Notes: generated by a model from the sequence alone, not told the origin. 64,000 nucleotides of DNA from Xanthobacter autotrophicus Py2 (GCA_000017645.1 CP000781.1:372001-436000); one strand, 5' to 3'. Counted from the stretch's first letter, positions 53,000 through 63,598 are shown. A program made the numbers and translations.

Positions 53000-53518
53000 T
53001 CATGCCGCCGGGGGTGGCAGTTCGGGCTGGGGTGGCGGGGGCGGAAGCCGTCCCGCGCGCTCGGCCGGCGACCGCAGGATCGGCTTGAAGAAACCGGCGG
53101 TGGAGCCGGCCACCAGCCAGTACGCAAGCCCCGCCGCAAGGCCGGCGGCCACGATGTAGAACGGGTCGGCGACGACGCTCGCGTCCGGCGGCGGCGCGAA
53201 CAGCTGGGCGCCGATCCAGGCGGAGACGACGCCATTGGCCACATGGAAGATCCACGAGCGCACCGCGAACGCCTCGGAGAACAGGATCCCCACCGCCGCC
53301 ACCAGCCACATGAGGGAGAGCAGCATCATCAGGAAGGCGACGGACGAGATGACGGCGATGACCAGGCCAAGGGCGGCCTCGCCCGGCTGGGTCGTGTCGA
53401 ACAGGGTTCCGATCCGCCATTCGCCCACCACGATGACAGCGGCGGCCGCCACCACGGCGGCGAAATAGCCGAGGGGGACCAGGACGAAGCGCAGCAGCAG
53501 GCGGGCGAGATTGTCCAT
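53000..53518 (-). CDS. Integral membrane protein of unknown function
   Basis: 172 residues, about four transmembrane helices (10-32, 48-72, 73-90 and 115-140), ending in a proline-rich cytoplasmic tail (RLPPPPPQPELPPPA). No catalytic motif or known family. It is 10 bases downstream of the glyoxalase-like gene and possibly co-transcribed with it. ATG 53518 is the natural start (MDNLARLLLRFV). Confidence 0.75.
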   Translation of the reverse strand: MDNLARLLLRFVLVPLGYFAAVVAAAAVIVVGEWRIGTLFDTTQPGEAALGLVIAVISSVAFLMMLLSLMWLVAAVGILFSEAFAVRSWIFHVANGVVSAWIGAQLFAPPPDASVVADPFYIVAAGLAAGLAYWLVAGSTAGFFKPILRSPAERAGRLPPPPPQPELPPPAA

Positions 53519-53528
53519 TCAGGTTCCG

Positions 53529-53906
53529 TCATTCCGCAAGGTGGCAGACGGCTTCCACGTTGAGGCCGTCGGGATCGAAGACGAAGGCGCCGTAATAATG
53601 CGGGTGATAGTGGGGCCGCAGCCCCGGCGCGCCATTGTCGCGCCCGCCGGCGGCCAGCGCCGCCGCGTAAAAGGCATCCACCGCCGCCCGGCTGGTGGCG
53701 GAAAACGCCACGTGCAGATGCCCGGTGGCGGTGGGGGCGTCGCCGATCCAGAATTCCGGCTTGCCGGCGCCGAAGCCGATGTAGCGATGCCCGCCGGGCG
53801 GGTTCGACTCCATGACGATGCCGTAGCCGAGCGGCGCGAGGGCGGCGAGGTAGAAGGCGCGCGAGCGCTCCACATCGCGCACGGAAACGCCCATATGGTC
53901 CAGCAT
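53529..53906 (-). CDS. VOC (glyoxalase/bleomycin resistance) family protein
   Basis: 125-residue vicinal oxygen chelate fold. N-terminal LDHMGVSVRDVERSRAFYLAAL with the first metal-ligand His, HLHVAFSATSRAAVDAFY, and the C-terminal FDPDGLNVEAVCH with the Glu ligand. Could be a glyoxalase, dioxygenase or resistance protein; no substrate evidence. Start ATG 53906 follows GAGGAGG. It is 10 bases upstream of the membrane protein gene. Confidence 0.9.
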   Translation of the reverse strand: MLDHMGVSVRDVERSRAFYLAALAPLGYGIVMESNPPGGHRYIGFGAGKPEFWIGDAPTATGHLHVAFSATSRAAVDAFYAAALAAGGRDNGAPGLRPHYHPHYYGAFVFDPDGLNVEAVCHLAE

Positions 53907-53983
53907 GGTGGCCTCCTCAGCCTGTTTGCCCCGCCGGCGTGCGAGCCTATCAGCGTCGCACGACAGGGTCCGGACGGGCCGGC

Positions 53984-55240
53984 CTACTCGTCCTGCGCCA
54001 TCATGGCGCGCAGGGCGAGGCGCTCGCGGGCGGAGAGCTTCTCGCTCTCGCTCTTCAATTGCCCGCAGGCGGCGAGGATGTCGCGGCCGCGCGGCGTGCG
54101 CACCGGGCTCGCATAGCCGGCGCGGAACACGATGTCCGAGAAGCGCTCGATGGTCTCCCAGTCGGAGCATTCGTACTGCGTGCCCGGCCAGGGATTGAAC
54201 GGGATGAGGTTGATCTTGGCCGGCACTCCTTCCAGCAGCTTCACCAGCGCCCTGGCGTCGGCGGGGCTGTCGTTCACCCCCTTCAGCATGACGTATTCGA
54301 AGGTGATGCGCTTGGCGTTGGAGGCGGCGGGATAGGTGCGGCACGCCTCCATCAGCTCGGCGATGGGGTACTTCTTGTTGATGGGCACCAGTTCGTCGCG
54401 CAGCTTGTCCCGCACCGCATGGAGCGAGATGGCGAGCATGGGGCCGACTTCGGCGCCCAGCCGCTCGATCTCCGGCACCACGCCCGAGGTGGACACGGTG
54501 ATGCGCCGCTTGCCAAGGCCGAGGCCATCGCCGTCCGAGAGGGTCTCGATGGCTTCCTTGACGCTGTCATAGGCATAGAGCGGCTCGCCCATGCCCATGA
54601 AAACGATGTTGGTGACCAGCCGGTCGCCCTCGGTGGGCAGGCCGGGACCTGTCGCGCGGTCGCGGCCGGGATAGTCGCCGAGGCGGTCGCGGGCCACCAT
54701 CACCTGGGCCACGATCTCGGCGGCGGTGAGGTTGCGGACCAGTCGCTGGGTGCCGGTGTGGCAGAACGAGCAGTTGAGCGTGCAGCCCACCTGGCTGGAG
54801 ACGCACAGCGTGCCCCGGTCGCTCTCGGGGATGTAGACGGTCTCGATGTCGTGGGGCCGCTCGCCGGGATGGTCGGCCGGAAAGCGCAGCAGCCACTTGC
54901 GGGTGCCGTCCTGGGACACCTGCTCCATCACGATCTCCGGCCGCGCCAGCGAATAGGCGGCGGCAAGGTCGGCGCGCAGGTGCTTGGAGACGTTGGTCAT
55001 CTCCGCGAAATCGGTGGCGCCGCGCAGGTAGATCCAGTGCCAGAGCTGGTTCACCCGCATGCGCCGGTCGGAGCCGCGCACGCCGATGGCGTCGAGCGCC
55101 GCGCCCAGCTTGTCCCGGTCGAGGCCGATGAGGGACGGCAGCGGAGCGGGGGCGTCCGCGCCAAGGGACGGGGCGGGCGCAGCTTCGGGCGCGGTGGCTT
55201 CGGTCGCGGTTTCGGGTGTGGACATCATGGCGTCACACAT
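53984..55240 (-). CDS. rlmN: 23S rRNA (adenine-2503-C2)/tRNA-A37 methyltransferase
   Basis: Radical SAM enzyme that methylates A2503 of 23S rRNA and A37 of some tRNAs. 418 residues; the [4Fe-4S] motif CTLNCSFC lies in [19 protein letters not shown] and the C-terminal AACGQL with the methylated cysteine are present. Start ATG 55240 (MCDAMMSTP) is chosen because GAAGG sits seven bases upstream; the ATG pair at 55228/55225 is also possible. Ala/Pro-rich N-terminal stretch of about 40 residues. Confidence 0.95.
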   Translation of the reverse strand: MCDAMMSTPETATEATAPEAAPAPSLGADAPAPLPSLIGLDRDKLGAALDAIGVRGSDRRMRVNQLWHWIYLRGATDFAEMTNVSKHLRADLAAAYSLARPEIVMEQVSQDGTRKWLLRFPADHPGERPHDIETVYIPESDRGTLCVSSQVGCTLNCSFCHTGTQRLVRNLTAAEIVAQVMVARDRLGDYPGRDRATGPGLPTEGDRLVTNIVFMGMGEPLYAYDSVKEAIETLSDGDGLGLGKRRITVSTSGVVPEIERLGAEVGPMLAISLHAVRDKLRDELVPINKKYPIAELMEACRTYPAASNAKRITFEYVMLKGVNDSPADARALVKLLEGVPAKINLIPFNPWPGTQYECSDWETIERFSDIVFRAGYASPVRTPRGRDILAACGQLKSESEKLSARERLALRAMMAQDE

Positions 55241-55343
55241 AATGCCTTCGGCCCGCGCTTTCCACTTGGAGTTCCATCTGGAGATTGCAGGGCTGGTCAA
55301 GGATTCGCGCGGGGTGCCTGCTGTCCGGCGGCTGGCGAGGGCC

Positions 55344-56276
55344 TCAATGGGTCCGCACGCCCTCCTGCGCGGTGCGGGGAATGATGGCGCCCCGGTGCAT
55401 GATCACCTCCGCTGCGAGACGATGGCCGGCGCGGGCGGCGTCCTCTGGCCCGGCGCCCTGAAGCCGGGCGGCGAGATAGCCGGCGTTGAAGCTGTCGCCG
55501 GCGCCGGTGGTGTCGAGGGGCGAGACCGCGCGCTCCACCGGCACCTCCACCGTGCGCCCGTTCGCATGAACGAGGGCGCCGGCCGCGCCGTTCTTCACCA
55601 CCACCTCGGTCAGGCCGAAGGTGGTCATGCGCTCGATGGTGGCGGCGGGCGAGGCATCGCCCCACAGGGCCACCTCGTCCTCGAAGGTGGGCAGCGCCAT
55701 GGAGGCGCGCTTCAGCGCCTCGGCGAACACGGTGCGCGCCCGGTTGAGGTCGCCGCCCCAGTTGCGCGGGCGGAAATTGCCGTCGAACACGGTGAGCGTC
55801 CGCTCCTGCCCGCTCGTTCCCGCCATCTCCAGCGCCGCGAGGAAGCGGCCGAGGCCCTGGTTGGAATAGAGCGACAGGGTGATGCCGGAGAAATAGACGG
55901 CGCGCGCCTCCACCAGCGCCGCCGCAACCTCCTGCCAGCCTTCGGCCTCGAAAAGGGTGCGGGCGGGGGAGGTGTCGCGCCAGTAGTTGAAGCTGCGCTC
56001 GCCGCTCGCATCGGTGCTGATGAGATAGAGGCCCGGCGCGCGGCCCTTGAGGCGCGGCACGAGGCTCATGTCCACCCCTTCCGCCGTGCCGAGGGCGAGG
56101 ATGTCGTCGGAGAAGGCGTCGTCGCCCAACGCGGTGGCATAGGCGACCTCGATGCCGGCCCGGGCGAGGTAGACCGCCGTGTTGAACGTGTCGCCGCCAT
56201 AGGCGAGGCCGAACCGGCCGTCCGAACCGCGGGCCAGCTCCACCATGACCTCACCCACGCACACCACCTTGGACAC
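55344..56276 (-). CDS. kdgK: 2-dehydro-3-deoxygluconokinase (PfkB family)
   Basis: 310-residue ribokinase-fold sugar kinase. N-terminal [10 protein letters not shown] and [13 protein letters not shown]; the PfkB signature [12 protein letters not shown] with the catalytic Asp near the C-terminus. It phosphorylates KDG to KDPG for Entner-Doudoroff aldol cleavage. Length and N-terminus match KdgK rather than fructokinase. Start GTG 56276 (VSKVVCVGE) has GGAGG upstream; the longer reading to 56339 is unlikely. Confidence 0.85.
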   Translation of the reverse strand: MSKVVCVGEVMVELARGSDGRFGLAYGGDTFNTAVYLARAGIEVAYATALGDDAFSDDILALGTAEGVDMSLVPRLKGRAPGLYLISTDASGERSFNYWRDTSPARTLFEAEGWQEVAAALVEARAVYFSGITLSLYSNQGLGRFLAALEMAGTSGQERTLTVFDGNFRPRNWGGDLNRARTVFAEALKRASMALPTFEDEVALWGDASPAATIERMTTFGLTEVVVKNGAAGALVHANGRTVEVPVERAVSPLDTTGAGDSFNAGYLAARLQGAGPEDAARAGHRLAAEVIMHRGAIIPRTAQEGVRTH

Positions 56277-56416
56277 GAGCGCCTCCGCTTCCTCTCCCGC
56301 CTGCCGGGGCGACCGTAGCAACACCTGAGCGGCGATCAATCGGTTTTTATTGTATTTTCAGACCGGATGGCGGCCCTTCTGCCGGTCCCTTCGGGTGCGG
56401 AAAGCGCGATGACGCC

Positions 56417-57145
56417 TCAGTCGGCGGCGGGGGGAACCGGGTGGGTCCAGGTCCCCGGGCGATCCTCCGGTCCGCCGGGGCGGGCGGGACCGGGCGCCGC
56501 TGGCGCGGACGCCACGTAGCGGGTGCGCAGCTCGCCGGCGCGGCGGGTGTTGGCCTCGATGAGGCACAGGGCACGCTGCTCGAAATTGCCGATGCCGCGC
56601 GGCCCTTCGAACGGGGCGACGCTCTGGCAGTCGAAGTTGCGGTAGAGCAGGAAGCGGGACTGGGCTTCGTCCAGCATGGTCTTCCACCGCGCCCGCTGGA
56701 CGCCCTGCAGATCGGTCCGCGCCTCGATGACGGCGAAGGCGTTGGACACCTCCACCTCCAGCGCCTGCTCCGAGGTGCGGGTGGCCTCGAACAGGCAGCG
56801 ATTATATTGCCCGCCGGAAATCCTGTCCTTGGGGCAGGCCGGGGTTCCCGCCCAACGCTCGGGGCCGGTCGGCGTCCCGCGCCGGACCGGGTCGGCAGCG
56901 CGCACCGGATCCGCTGCCGCCTTGGGCGCCACCGGGACTTCATGCGCGGCGTCGTCCGCCTCAGGCCCTGACACAGAGGTCGGGAGCGGGGCCTCGGCCG
57001 GCGCATCAAACGGCGCCGGCTGCGACAGTCCGGGCGGGACGGGGGGATCCGGCGGTGGGGCGATGGCGAGCATGATCAGCGGACTCACCGCGAGCGCGAG
57101 GACGGCCAGGCCGAGCCATCGCCCCCGCGCGGTGCGCGCCGCCAC
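56417..57145 (-). CDS. LprI-like (DUF1311) exported protein
   Basis: 242 residues: N-terminal hydrophobic anchor (LGLAVLALAVSPLIMLAIA), a long Pro/Ala-rich linker, then a cysteine-containing domain. The domain has YNRCLFEATRTSEQALEVEVS, a central W-x-x-x-L and QSRFLLYRNFDCQS, matching the LprI/DUF1311 pattern (lysozyme inhibitor LprI N-terminal domain). It probably acts in the periplasm. The GTG start lies three bases after the aminotransferase stop, indicating one transcript. Confidence 0.75.
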   Translation of the reverse strand: MAARTARGRWLGLAVLALAVSPLIMLAIAPPPDPPVPPGLSQPAPFDAPAEAPLPTSVSGPEADDAAHEVPVAPKAAADPVRAADPVRRGTPTGPERWAGTPACPKDRISGGQYNRCLFEATRTSEQALEVEVSNAFAVIEARTDLQGVQRARWKTMLDEAQSRFLLYRNFDCQSVAPFEGPRGIGNFEQRALCLIEANTRRAGELRTRYVASAPAAPGPARPGGPEDRPGTWTHPVPPAAD

Positions 57146-57148
57146 GCC

Positions 57149-58336
57149 TCAGGCCACCTTGCGGTTGGCGGCGAGGAAGTCGCCCATGCGCGCTAGCGCG
57201 GCCGCGATATTCTCCCGCGAGGTGGCGTAGGACAGCCGGAGATAGCCTTCGCCATAAACGCCGAAATCCGGCCCGCCGATGACCGCGACGCCCGCCTCCT
57301 CCAGCAGGGCGGAGGCGAGCTTCTTGGCCTCGCTCCAGCCGGTGCCGGAGACGTTGGGGAAGGCGTAGAAGGCGCCCTTCGGCGTCGCGCAGCGCACCCC
57401 CGGCAGGGCGTTCAGCCCGTCCACCACGATGCGGCGGCGGGCGTCGAACTCGGCGGTCATCGCGTCCACCGCATCCTGCGGGCCTTCAAGGGCGGCGATG
57501 CCGGCATATTGGGTGGCAGCGTTCACGCAGCTCCAGCAATTCACCGCCAGCTTGCGCACCTTGTCGTAGAGGTCCTTCGGCCAGATGGAATAGCCGAGAC
57601 GCCAGCCGGTCATGGCATAGGTCTTGGACCAGCCGTTGAGCAGGATCAGCCGGTCACGGATCTGCGGATAGGCCAGGAGGGTGCGGTGTTCCTCGCCGTC
57701 GAACAGGAAGCGGTCGTAGATCTCATCCGACATCAGCGCCACATGGGGGTGGGCGGCAAGGCCCTTCACCAGCTTGTCAATTTCGGCCGCTGGGGTGACG
57801 CCGCCGGTGGGATTGGCCGGCGAGTTGATGATGAGCAGGCGCGTCTTCGGCGTGATCAGCGCCAGCGTCTCCTCCGCCGAGAAGGCGAAGCCGTTCTCCT
57901 CGCGGATCGGCACCGGGACAGGGGTGGCGCCGGTGTGCTCGATCATGGAGCGGTAGATGGGGAAGCCGGGGTCCGGATAGAGGATCTCCGCCCCCGGCTC
58001 GCCGAACAGGCGGATGGCCGCATACATGGTGACCTTGCCGCCGGGCATGATCATCACCAGGTCCGGGTCCACCTCCACGCCGTAGCGGCGGTTGAGGTCG
58101 GCGGCCACCGCCTCGCGCAGCGGCAGGATGCCCACCGAGGGGGTGTAGCCGTGCTGGCCGTCGCGCAGCGCTTTCACCGCGGCCTCGACGATATGGTCCG
58201 GAGTGCGGAAATCCGGCTGGCCGATGCCCAGGTTGAGGATGGACCGCCCTTGCCCGGCCAGTGCCGTGGCGCGCGCCAGCACGGCGAAGGCGTTCTCCTC
58301 GCCGATGCGGTCGAAGGGGGCGGTGGTGATCAGCAT
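57149..58336 (-). CDS. Pyridoxal phosphate aminotransferase, class I/II
   Basis: 395 residues. Seen: LNLGIGQPDFRTPDHI, GQHGYTPSVGILPLREAVA, INSPANPTGG, SDEIYDRFLFDG and the PLP Lys in NGWSKTYAMTGWRLGY. C-terminal GEGYLRLSYATS supplies the substrate Arg. The N-terminus and motifs resemble aspartate/aromatic and alanine-type aminotransferases; exact amino donor unclear. Start ATG 58336 follows AAGGAG. It is upstream of and coupled to the LprI-like gene. Confidence 0.92.
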   Translation of the reverse strand: MLITTAPFDRIGEENAFAVLARATALAGQGRSILNLGIGQPDFRTPDHIVEAAVKALRDGQHGYTPSVGILPLREAVAADLNRRYGVEVDPDLVMIMPGGKVTMYAAIRLFGEPGAEILYPDPGFPIYRSMIEHTGATPVPVPIREENGFAFSAEETLALITPKTRLLIINSPANPTGGVTPAAEIDKLVKGLAAHPHVALMSDEIYDRFLFDGEEHRTLLAYPQIRDRLILLNGWSKTYAMTGWRLGYSIWPKDLYDKVRKLAVNCWSCVNAATQYAGIAALEGPQDAVDAMTAEFDARRRIVVDGLNALPGVRCATPKGAFYAFPNVSGTGWSEAKKLASALLEEAGVAVIGGPDFGVYGEGYLRLSYATSRENIAAALARMGDFLAANRKVA

Positions 58337-58596
58337 GGCGGGGCTCCTTGGGATAACCGCCCCACGTCCGGCGTCTTGAGCGCCGCTCGGCGGGGGAGGC
58401 ACTGGATAGCAAAGATGGAAGGGGGAGGGGAGTGGCATAACCGGCCCGGCCCCGGCGTCCCGGCTCCCGCTCTGCGGGCATTCCGGCCTCATGCTGCGGT
58501 GCGATAGTGGTAATTGTGCACGGTGCGGCCTTCTGGTTTATATGCAGGCTTCCGTTTGCGCCGCAGCCGCGCCATTCCGGGGGATAAGCGGGCGCC

Positions 58597-61197
58597 ATGG
58601 GACCTCTGGACCGGAAGCTGCTGAACTGGCGGGCTGGCGCGGTGGCGGCGGCCATCTTCGCAGCGGGCCTTGCGGCGACGTGGGCGGCCGGGGCGCTGGC
58701 GCGGCACATCATCTTCTCGAACACCCAGAGCCGGTTTTCCGCCGATACCGCCGAGATGGCCGCCGCAGTGGGCGAGCGGGTGCGCGCCCATGCCGAAGTG
58801 CTGGTGAGCATGCAGGGGCTCTATGCCTCGGTGGGGCGCATCGATCGCGCCCAGTTCCAGCGCTACGTGGACGTGCTGGATCTGGTGCGGCGCTATCCGG
58901 GCTTCGAGGCGCTCCAGGTGCTGCGCCATGTGACCCCGGACGGCCTCGACGCCTTTGTCGCAGAGGTGCGCGCCGATACCAGCGTCGATCCGCGCGGCCA
59001 ACCCAATTTCACCGTCCATCCGGCCGGGCCGCGCCCGGTCTATAACGTCATCCAGTTCGTGGAGCCCATGCGGGGCAACGAGCGGGTGCTGGGCTTCGAC
59101 GTGGGCTCGAACCCGGCGCAGCTCGACAGCCTGGTGCGCGGCGGCGACACCGGGCGCATCGTCGCCACGCCGCCGGTCAAGCTGATCCAGGACGAGAGTG
59201 GCGGGCTCGGCTTCATCCTGCGCGCGCCGCTCTACAAGGCGGGGGAGCTGACCGCCACCGTGGAGCAGCGCCGCGCTGCCCTGCTGGGCTTTGCCGCCGC
59301 CGTCTATCGCGCCAACGACCTCATGCGAGGGGTGCTCGACGCCCGCACCCTCCAGCAGATGAACGTGCGGGTGCTCGATCGCGGCTATGCCCGGGTGTCA
59401 GCGGAGGGGGGGGTCACCGCCGTGCCGGCGGACCCGGCGGCCGCCGCCGTGCTGCTGTTCGACAGCCGCGAACCGAACCTCCAGGTGGTGACGCCGGTGG
59501 CGGAGGTGCCCATCGGCATCGCCGCCGAGCGATCTCTGGTGGTGGGCGACCGGCTGTGGCTGCTCCATTTCGCCGCGCGGGCGGGGTCGAGCTACGAGGC
59601 CGACCAGACCATTCCCGCCGTGGTGCTGGCCAGCGGCTCGGTCATCAGCCTGCTGCTGGCGGGCATGGCCTTGTCGCTGATGCGCGCAGGCCGGCTGTCC
59701 CGCAGCCTCGGCACGCTCGATGCCGAGCAGCGGGCGCTGGTGGAAAATCCACTGGCCGGCATCCTGTTCACCCACGGGCGCGCGGTGTTGCGCGGCAATC
59801 ACCGCATGGGGGAGCTGTGCGGCCGCCCACCGGAGGCCCTGGCCGGCCTCGACCTCGCCGATCTCGCGGCGCGGCCGGAGGATGTTGCCGCCTTCGAGGC
59901 GGCGCTGGCCGCCATCGCCGCCGGCGGAACCGCGGCGCTCGAACTGCACCTCGATTGTCCCGATCGCCCGCCCGTGGTGGTGGATGCCTTCGGGCGTCCC
60001 CTGTTCCTCCAGGGGCGACGGGGCGACGGGAACGTGCTGTGGGTGATGCAGGACAAGACCGACGCGCTCGCCGTTGAGGCCGAACGGCGCAGCCACGAGC
60101 GCGCGCTGCGCGAGGCCAATGCCGATCTCACCCGGCTGGTCGATGCCGCCGAGGCCCGCACCCGCGAGATCACCCTTCTCGCTGAGCTGAGCTCCCTCCT
60201 GCAATCCTGCCAGTCCACGGACGAGGTCTTCGCCTCGGTCCAGGCCTATGCGTCGCGGCTGTTTCCGGGCGAGGCGGGCGCCCTCTACGTGCTCAATCGC
60301 AAGCGGGCGCAGGTGGTGCGCGGCGGCCGCTGGGGCGCGCCGAAGGCCGATGTGGCCTCCTTCACCCCGGACGCCTGCTGGGCGTTGCGCCGGGGGCAGG
60401 CCTTCCCAGTCTCCGAGGCGAGCCGGGGTCTCGTCTGCGATCATGTGGCGGGCGCCGTCGGCGATGCCGGCGTGCCTGACCATGTGTGCCAGCCGCTGAT
60501 CGCGCGCAACCGCCTGCTGGGCTTGTTCTATCGCGAGCCGGCGGCGGAGGGGGCCAGCGCCTCGGCCCTCCAGCTTTCCACCATGCTGGCCGAGCAGGTG
60601 TCCCTCGCCCTCGCCAATATCGACCTGCGCGAGCAATTGCGCGGTCAGGCCCTGCGCGACCCCCTCACCGGCCTCGGCAACCGGCGCTTTGTGGAGGATG
60701 CGCTGGCCCTCCAGATCGCCGGTGTCACGGGGGATGGGCGGTCGCTGTCGGTGGCGCTCATCGACCTCGACCATTTCAAGCAGGTCAACGACACCCACAG
60801 CCACGAGGCGGGGGACGCGGTGTTGCGCGCCATCGGCGACGTGTTGCGTGCCAACATCCGCAAGGGCGACATCATCGCCCGCTACGGCGGCGAGGAGTTC
60901 CTGCTGCTGCTGCCCAATACCGCGCCGGACGGGGCGCTGGCGGTGGCGAACCACCTGCTCCAGGCGATCCGCAGCCTGCGGGTGCTGTGGTCGGGCGGGG
61001 TGCTGGAAGGCATCACCGCGTCCATCGGCGTGGCGACTTTCCCCGATCACGTCAGCCGGCCGGACGACCTGATCGTCTCAGCCGACGCGGCCCTCTACCG
61101 CGCCAAGGCGCTGGGGCGCGACCAGGTGGTGGGGAGCCCCGCCGCGCCCGATGCGGCGGGGCGGCCGGACCTGTCGCCCCTGCATTCGGCGGAGTGA
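58597..61197 (+). CDS. Membrane diguanylate cyclase, CHASE-PAS-GAF-GGDEF
   Basis: 866 residues. TM1 about 13-36, periplasmic CHASE sensor about 75-270 (LVSMQGLYASVGRIDRAQF and the VIQFVEPM block), TM2 about 345-365, a PAS-like region, a coiled coil (AERRSHERALREANADLTRL), GAF about 545-680 and a GGDEF domain about 690-850. The active loop is GGEEF at 764-768, intact, with an RKGD inhibitory site five residues before it. It makes cyclic di-GMP in response to an external signal. Divergent from the aminotransferase gene. Confidence 0.94.
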   Translation: MGPLDRKLLNWRAGAVAAAIFAAGLAATWAAGALARHIIFSNTQSRFSADTAEMAAAVGERVRAHAEVLVSMQGLYASVGRIDRAQFQRYVDVLDLVRRYPGFEALQVLRHVTPDGLDAFVAEVRADTSVDPRGQPNFTVHPAGPRPVYNVIQFVEPMRGNERVLGFDVGSNPAQLDSLVRGGDTGRIVATPPVKLIQDESGGLGFILRAPLYKAGELTATVEQRRAALLGFAAAVYRANDLMRGVLDARTLQQMNVRVLDRGYARVSAEGGVTAVPADPAAAAVLLFDSREPNLQVVTPVAEVPIGIAAERSLVVGDRLWLLHFAARAGSSYEADQTIPAVVLASGSVISLLLAGMALSLMRAGRLSRSLGTLDAEQRALVENPLAGILFTHGRAVLRGNHRMGELCGRPPEALAGLDLADLAARPEDVAAFEAALAAIAAGGTAALELHLDCPDRPPVVVDAFGRPLFLQGRRGDGNVLWVMQDKTDALAVEAERRSHERALREANADLTRLVDAAEARTREITLLAELSSLLQSCQSTDEVFASVQAYASRLFPGEAGALYVLNRKRAQVVRGGRWGAPKADVASFTPDACWALRRGQAFPVSEASRGLVCDHVAGAVGDAGVPDHVCQPLIARNRLLGLFYREPAAEGASASALQLSTMLAEQVSLALANIDLREQLRGQALRDPLTGLGNRRFVEDALALQIAGVTGDGRSLSVALIDLDHFKQVNDTHSHEAGDAVLRAIGDVLRANIRKGDIIARYGGEEFLLLLPNTAPDGALAVANHLLQAIRSLRVLWSGGVLEGITASIGVATFPDHVSRPDDLIVSADAALYRAKALGRDQVVGSPAAPDAAGRPDLSPLHSAE

Positions 61198-61412
61198 GGC
61201 GTCCCATCACGGGTGAAGGCGTCGACCCCTGAGCATCGCATGCGCGCCGGATCCGGCATGGAAACGTGCGGCGCCCGCGCAACTGCCGTCTTCGCTGCCG
61301 TCGCACCCGGCCGCTTCAGGCACGGGGGCGCCTCAGGTACGCGGGCGTTCGCACGAGCGTAGGCCTAGGCGTGCAGGCCTGGGCCGATCGTGATAGGGAA
61401 AATAGAGGTATG

Positions 61413-61489
61413 TGGTAGCAGCGGGCGGATTTGAACCGCCGACCTCCGGGTTATGAATCCGGCGCTCTCACCAACTGAGCTACGCTGCC
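61413..61489 (-). tRNA. tRNA-Met (CAU)
   Basis: A 77-base cloverleaf with encoded CCA (plus 61413-61415). Acceptor GGCAGCG pairs with CGCTGCT (one G-T). The D arm is AGCTCAGTTGGTGAGAGC. The anticodon CAT lies in TTCATAA, with an A-C pair closing the anticodon stem. The T arm has GGTTCAAATCC. No initiator-type GGG/CCC anticodon stem, so it is elongator Met (or lysidine-modified Ile2 cannot be excluded). Confidence 0.93.
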
Positions 61490-61604
61490 ACGCGGAGAGA
61501 CGCGCATATAGGGGCGGCGCGGCGCGGGTGTCAAGAAAGCGTAGGGCGCGGAACGATGCTCCGCACCCGATTTCCACCGCTCGCCCGCGCGCGACGGGGC
61601 TCTA

Positions 61605-62249
61605 TCAGCGGGCCCGCTTCTTGATGCGCACCAGCTTGAAGAAGCCCACCGGGAACACCGGCGAAATCTCGATCACTTCCATGTCGGGATAGCGCGCCGC
61701 CCAGTTGCGCAAACGGCTCGCCTTGAAGGCGATGCTCCAGCCCACCTTCTTCACCAGCGGGGCCAGCGCCGCCTCGATATGCATGGTGGCGCCCTCGTCC
61801 GCCCCGAGCTTGGATGCGATCACGATCTCGCCGCCGGGTTTCAGTACCCGGTACATCTCGTCGAGCGCACCTTCCGGGTCCGGAACCAGGGTGATGACGA
61901 AGGGCACTGTGACGGCGTTGAAGCTCTCGTCGGCAAAGCCCAGGTTGCAGGCGTCCATGGCGGCCAGCAGGCCGACCTGCGACAGGGACCGCTCCACCTT
62001 CTTGTCCACCGCCTTCTGCAGCATGTGGAACGACAGGTCGATGCCGGTCACCTGCGTGCCCTTGGGGTAATAGGGCAGCACCAGCCCGGTGCCCACGCCC
62101 ACCTCAAGGATGCGGGGGCCGCAGGCGGCGGCGGCGGTGGCAGCCTTGCGCTGGGCGTCCGCCAGCAGCTTCACATAGACCTTGTCATAGATGGGCGCCC
62201 ACTTGGCGTAGGCGCGCTTCTGTCCCTCAAGATCGTACTGAACCGCCAT
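61605..62249 (-). CDS. pmtA: Phosphatidylethanolamine N-methyltransferase, PmtA-like
   Basis: 214-residue class I SAM methyltransferase. Motif I ILEVGVGTGLVLPYY, the GIDLSFHMLQKA region, and MYRVLKPGGEIVIAS. The N-terminus YAKWAPIYDKVYVKLL resembles the Rhodobacter-type PmtA that converts phosphatidylethanolamine to phosphatidylcholine at the membrane surface; other small-molecule methyltransferases are possible. The gene lies 43 bases downstream of mnmA and co-directional with it. Confidence 0.8.
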   Translation of the reverse strand: MAVQYDLEGQKRAYAKWAPIYDKVYVKLLADAQRKAATAAAACGPRILEVGVGTGLVLPYYPKGTQVTGIDLSFHMLQKAVDKKVERSLSQVGLLAAMDACNLGFADESFNAVTVPFVITLVPDPEGALDEMYRVLKPGGEIVIASKLGADEGATMHIEAALAPLVKKVGWSIAFKASRLRNWAARYPDMEVIEISPVFPVGFFKLVRIKKRAR

Positions 62250-62292
62250 TCTCAGTCTCTCCCGGCCTCAAGGCCGCCTTTCGGCGCTTGCC

Positions 62293-63462
62293 TCAGGCCA
62301 CTTCGGCGACGCTCTTCGCCACCCGTTCCGCCCGCATGATGGTGCCGCCGCCCAGAAGGCGCGCGGCGGCGCCGGCGTCATCGTAGAGCACGCAGGCCTG
62401 CCCCGGCGCAACGCCCTCTTCGCCTACCGCCAGATGCACTGCCGGCGTGCCGTCCGTCGCGCGTGCAAGATGCGCCGGCACCGGCGGGCGGGTGGAGCGC
62501 ACCTTCACATACACGTCCGCCTGCCGCGCCAGCGCATCAGTGAAGGGGATGTCGCCCAGCCAGTTCACGTCGTCGATGGTGATGGCGCTCACGCTGAGCG
62601 CCGCGCGCGGGCCGACCCGCACCTGCTGCCGAGCAGCATCGATGGCGATGACGTAGAGCGGCTCCGGCGTGGCGATGCCGAGGCCCTTCCTTTGACCGAT
62701 GGTGTAGTGCATGACGCCGCGATGGCGGCCGAGCACGCGGCCGTCCAGATGCACGATGTCGCCCGGCTCGGCGGCCTCGGGCCGCAGGCGCTGCACCACC
62801 TGGGCGTAATCGCCGCCGGGCACGAAGCAGATGTCCTGGCTGTCGGGCTTGTCCGCCACCGGCAGGCCGAACTCGGCCGCCAGCGCCCGCACGTCCGCCT
62901 TCCGCATCTCGCCCAGGGGAAAACGCAGGCGCTCCAATTGGGCGGCGGTGGTGGCATAGAGGAAATAGGACTGGTCGCGCGCCTCTTCCGCCGCGCGGTA
63001 GAGGCCGCGCCGGCCGTCCGGCAGCGCGCGGCTGGCCACATAATGGCCGGTGGCGAGATAGCGCGCGCCCAGCTCCTCGGCGGTGGCGAGGAGGTCGCGG
63101 AACTTCACCGTGCGGTTGCAGTCCACGCACGGGATGGGGGTGACCCCCGAGGCGTAGCTGGCGGCGAAGCGGTCGATCACCTCTTCCTTGAAGCGGCTTT
63201 CGTAGTCCAGCACGTAGTGGGGAATGCCCAGCGTGCGGGCGACCTCGCTGGCGTCGTAGATGTCCTGCCCCGCGCAGCAGGCGCCGCGCCGGTGGGCGGC
63301 CTCGCCATGGTCGTAGAGCTGGAGGGTGACACCCACCACGTCATAGCCGGCGCGGGCATAGAGGCCGGCGACCACGGACGAATCCACCCCGCCCGACATG
63401 GCCACCACCACGCGGGTGGAGGCGGGGTCGCCGTCGGTGTCGAGAAGGGGAAGGTCGGTCAT
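62293..63462 (-). CDS. mnmA: tRNA-specific 2-thiouridylase
   Basis: Inserts sulfur at U34 of Lys, Glu and Gln tRNAs. 389 residues with the PP-loop [14 protein letters not shown], an active-site Cys pair ([11 protein letters not shown] and [13 protein letters not shown]), and the GQRKGLGI segment. Start ATG 63462 is chosen for the MTDLPLLD N-terminus; an upstream reading to 63603 has no similarity. It is co-directional with pmtA, and both are downstream of the ialB-family gene's terminator. Confidence 0.95.
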   Translation of the reverse strand: MTDLPLLDTDGDPASTRVVVAMSGGVDSSVVAGLYARAGYDVVGVTLQLYDHGEAAHRRGACCAGQDIYDASEVARTLGIPHYVLDYESRFKEEVIDRFAASYASGVTPIPCVDCNRTVKFRDLLATAEELGARYLATGHYVASRALPDGRRGLYRAAEEARDQSYFLYATTAAQLERLRFPLGEMRKADVRALAAEFGLPVADKPDSQDICFVPGGDYAQVVQRLRPEAAEPGDIVHLDGRVLGRHRGVMHYTIGQRKGLGIATPEPLYVIAIDAARQQVRVGPRAALSVSAITIDDVNWLGDIPFTDALARQADVYVKVRSTRPPVPAHLARATDGTPAVHLAVGEEGVAPGQACVLYDDAGAAARLLGGGTIMRAERVAKSVAEVA

Positions 63463-63565
63463 GGTCGTGTGATGCTCGCCCGGCTGCGGCTGCCGCAGGT
63501 TAGGCTGCGCGGGATGAAGGTGCAAATGGCTCGCATCCTTCAGGCCACGGGAGCAAGGCGAAATC

Positions 63566-63598
63566 GGGGCCGGGCGCGGTTCGATCGCGCCCGGCCCC
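63566..63598 (-). terminator. Intrinsic terminator of the ialB-family gene
   Basis: A 13-base-pair perfect GC-rich stem (63566-63578 with 63586-63598) and a seven-base loop, 66 bases after the stop at 63664, followed on the minus strand by GATTTCG. Confidence 0.7.
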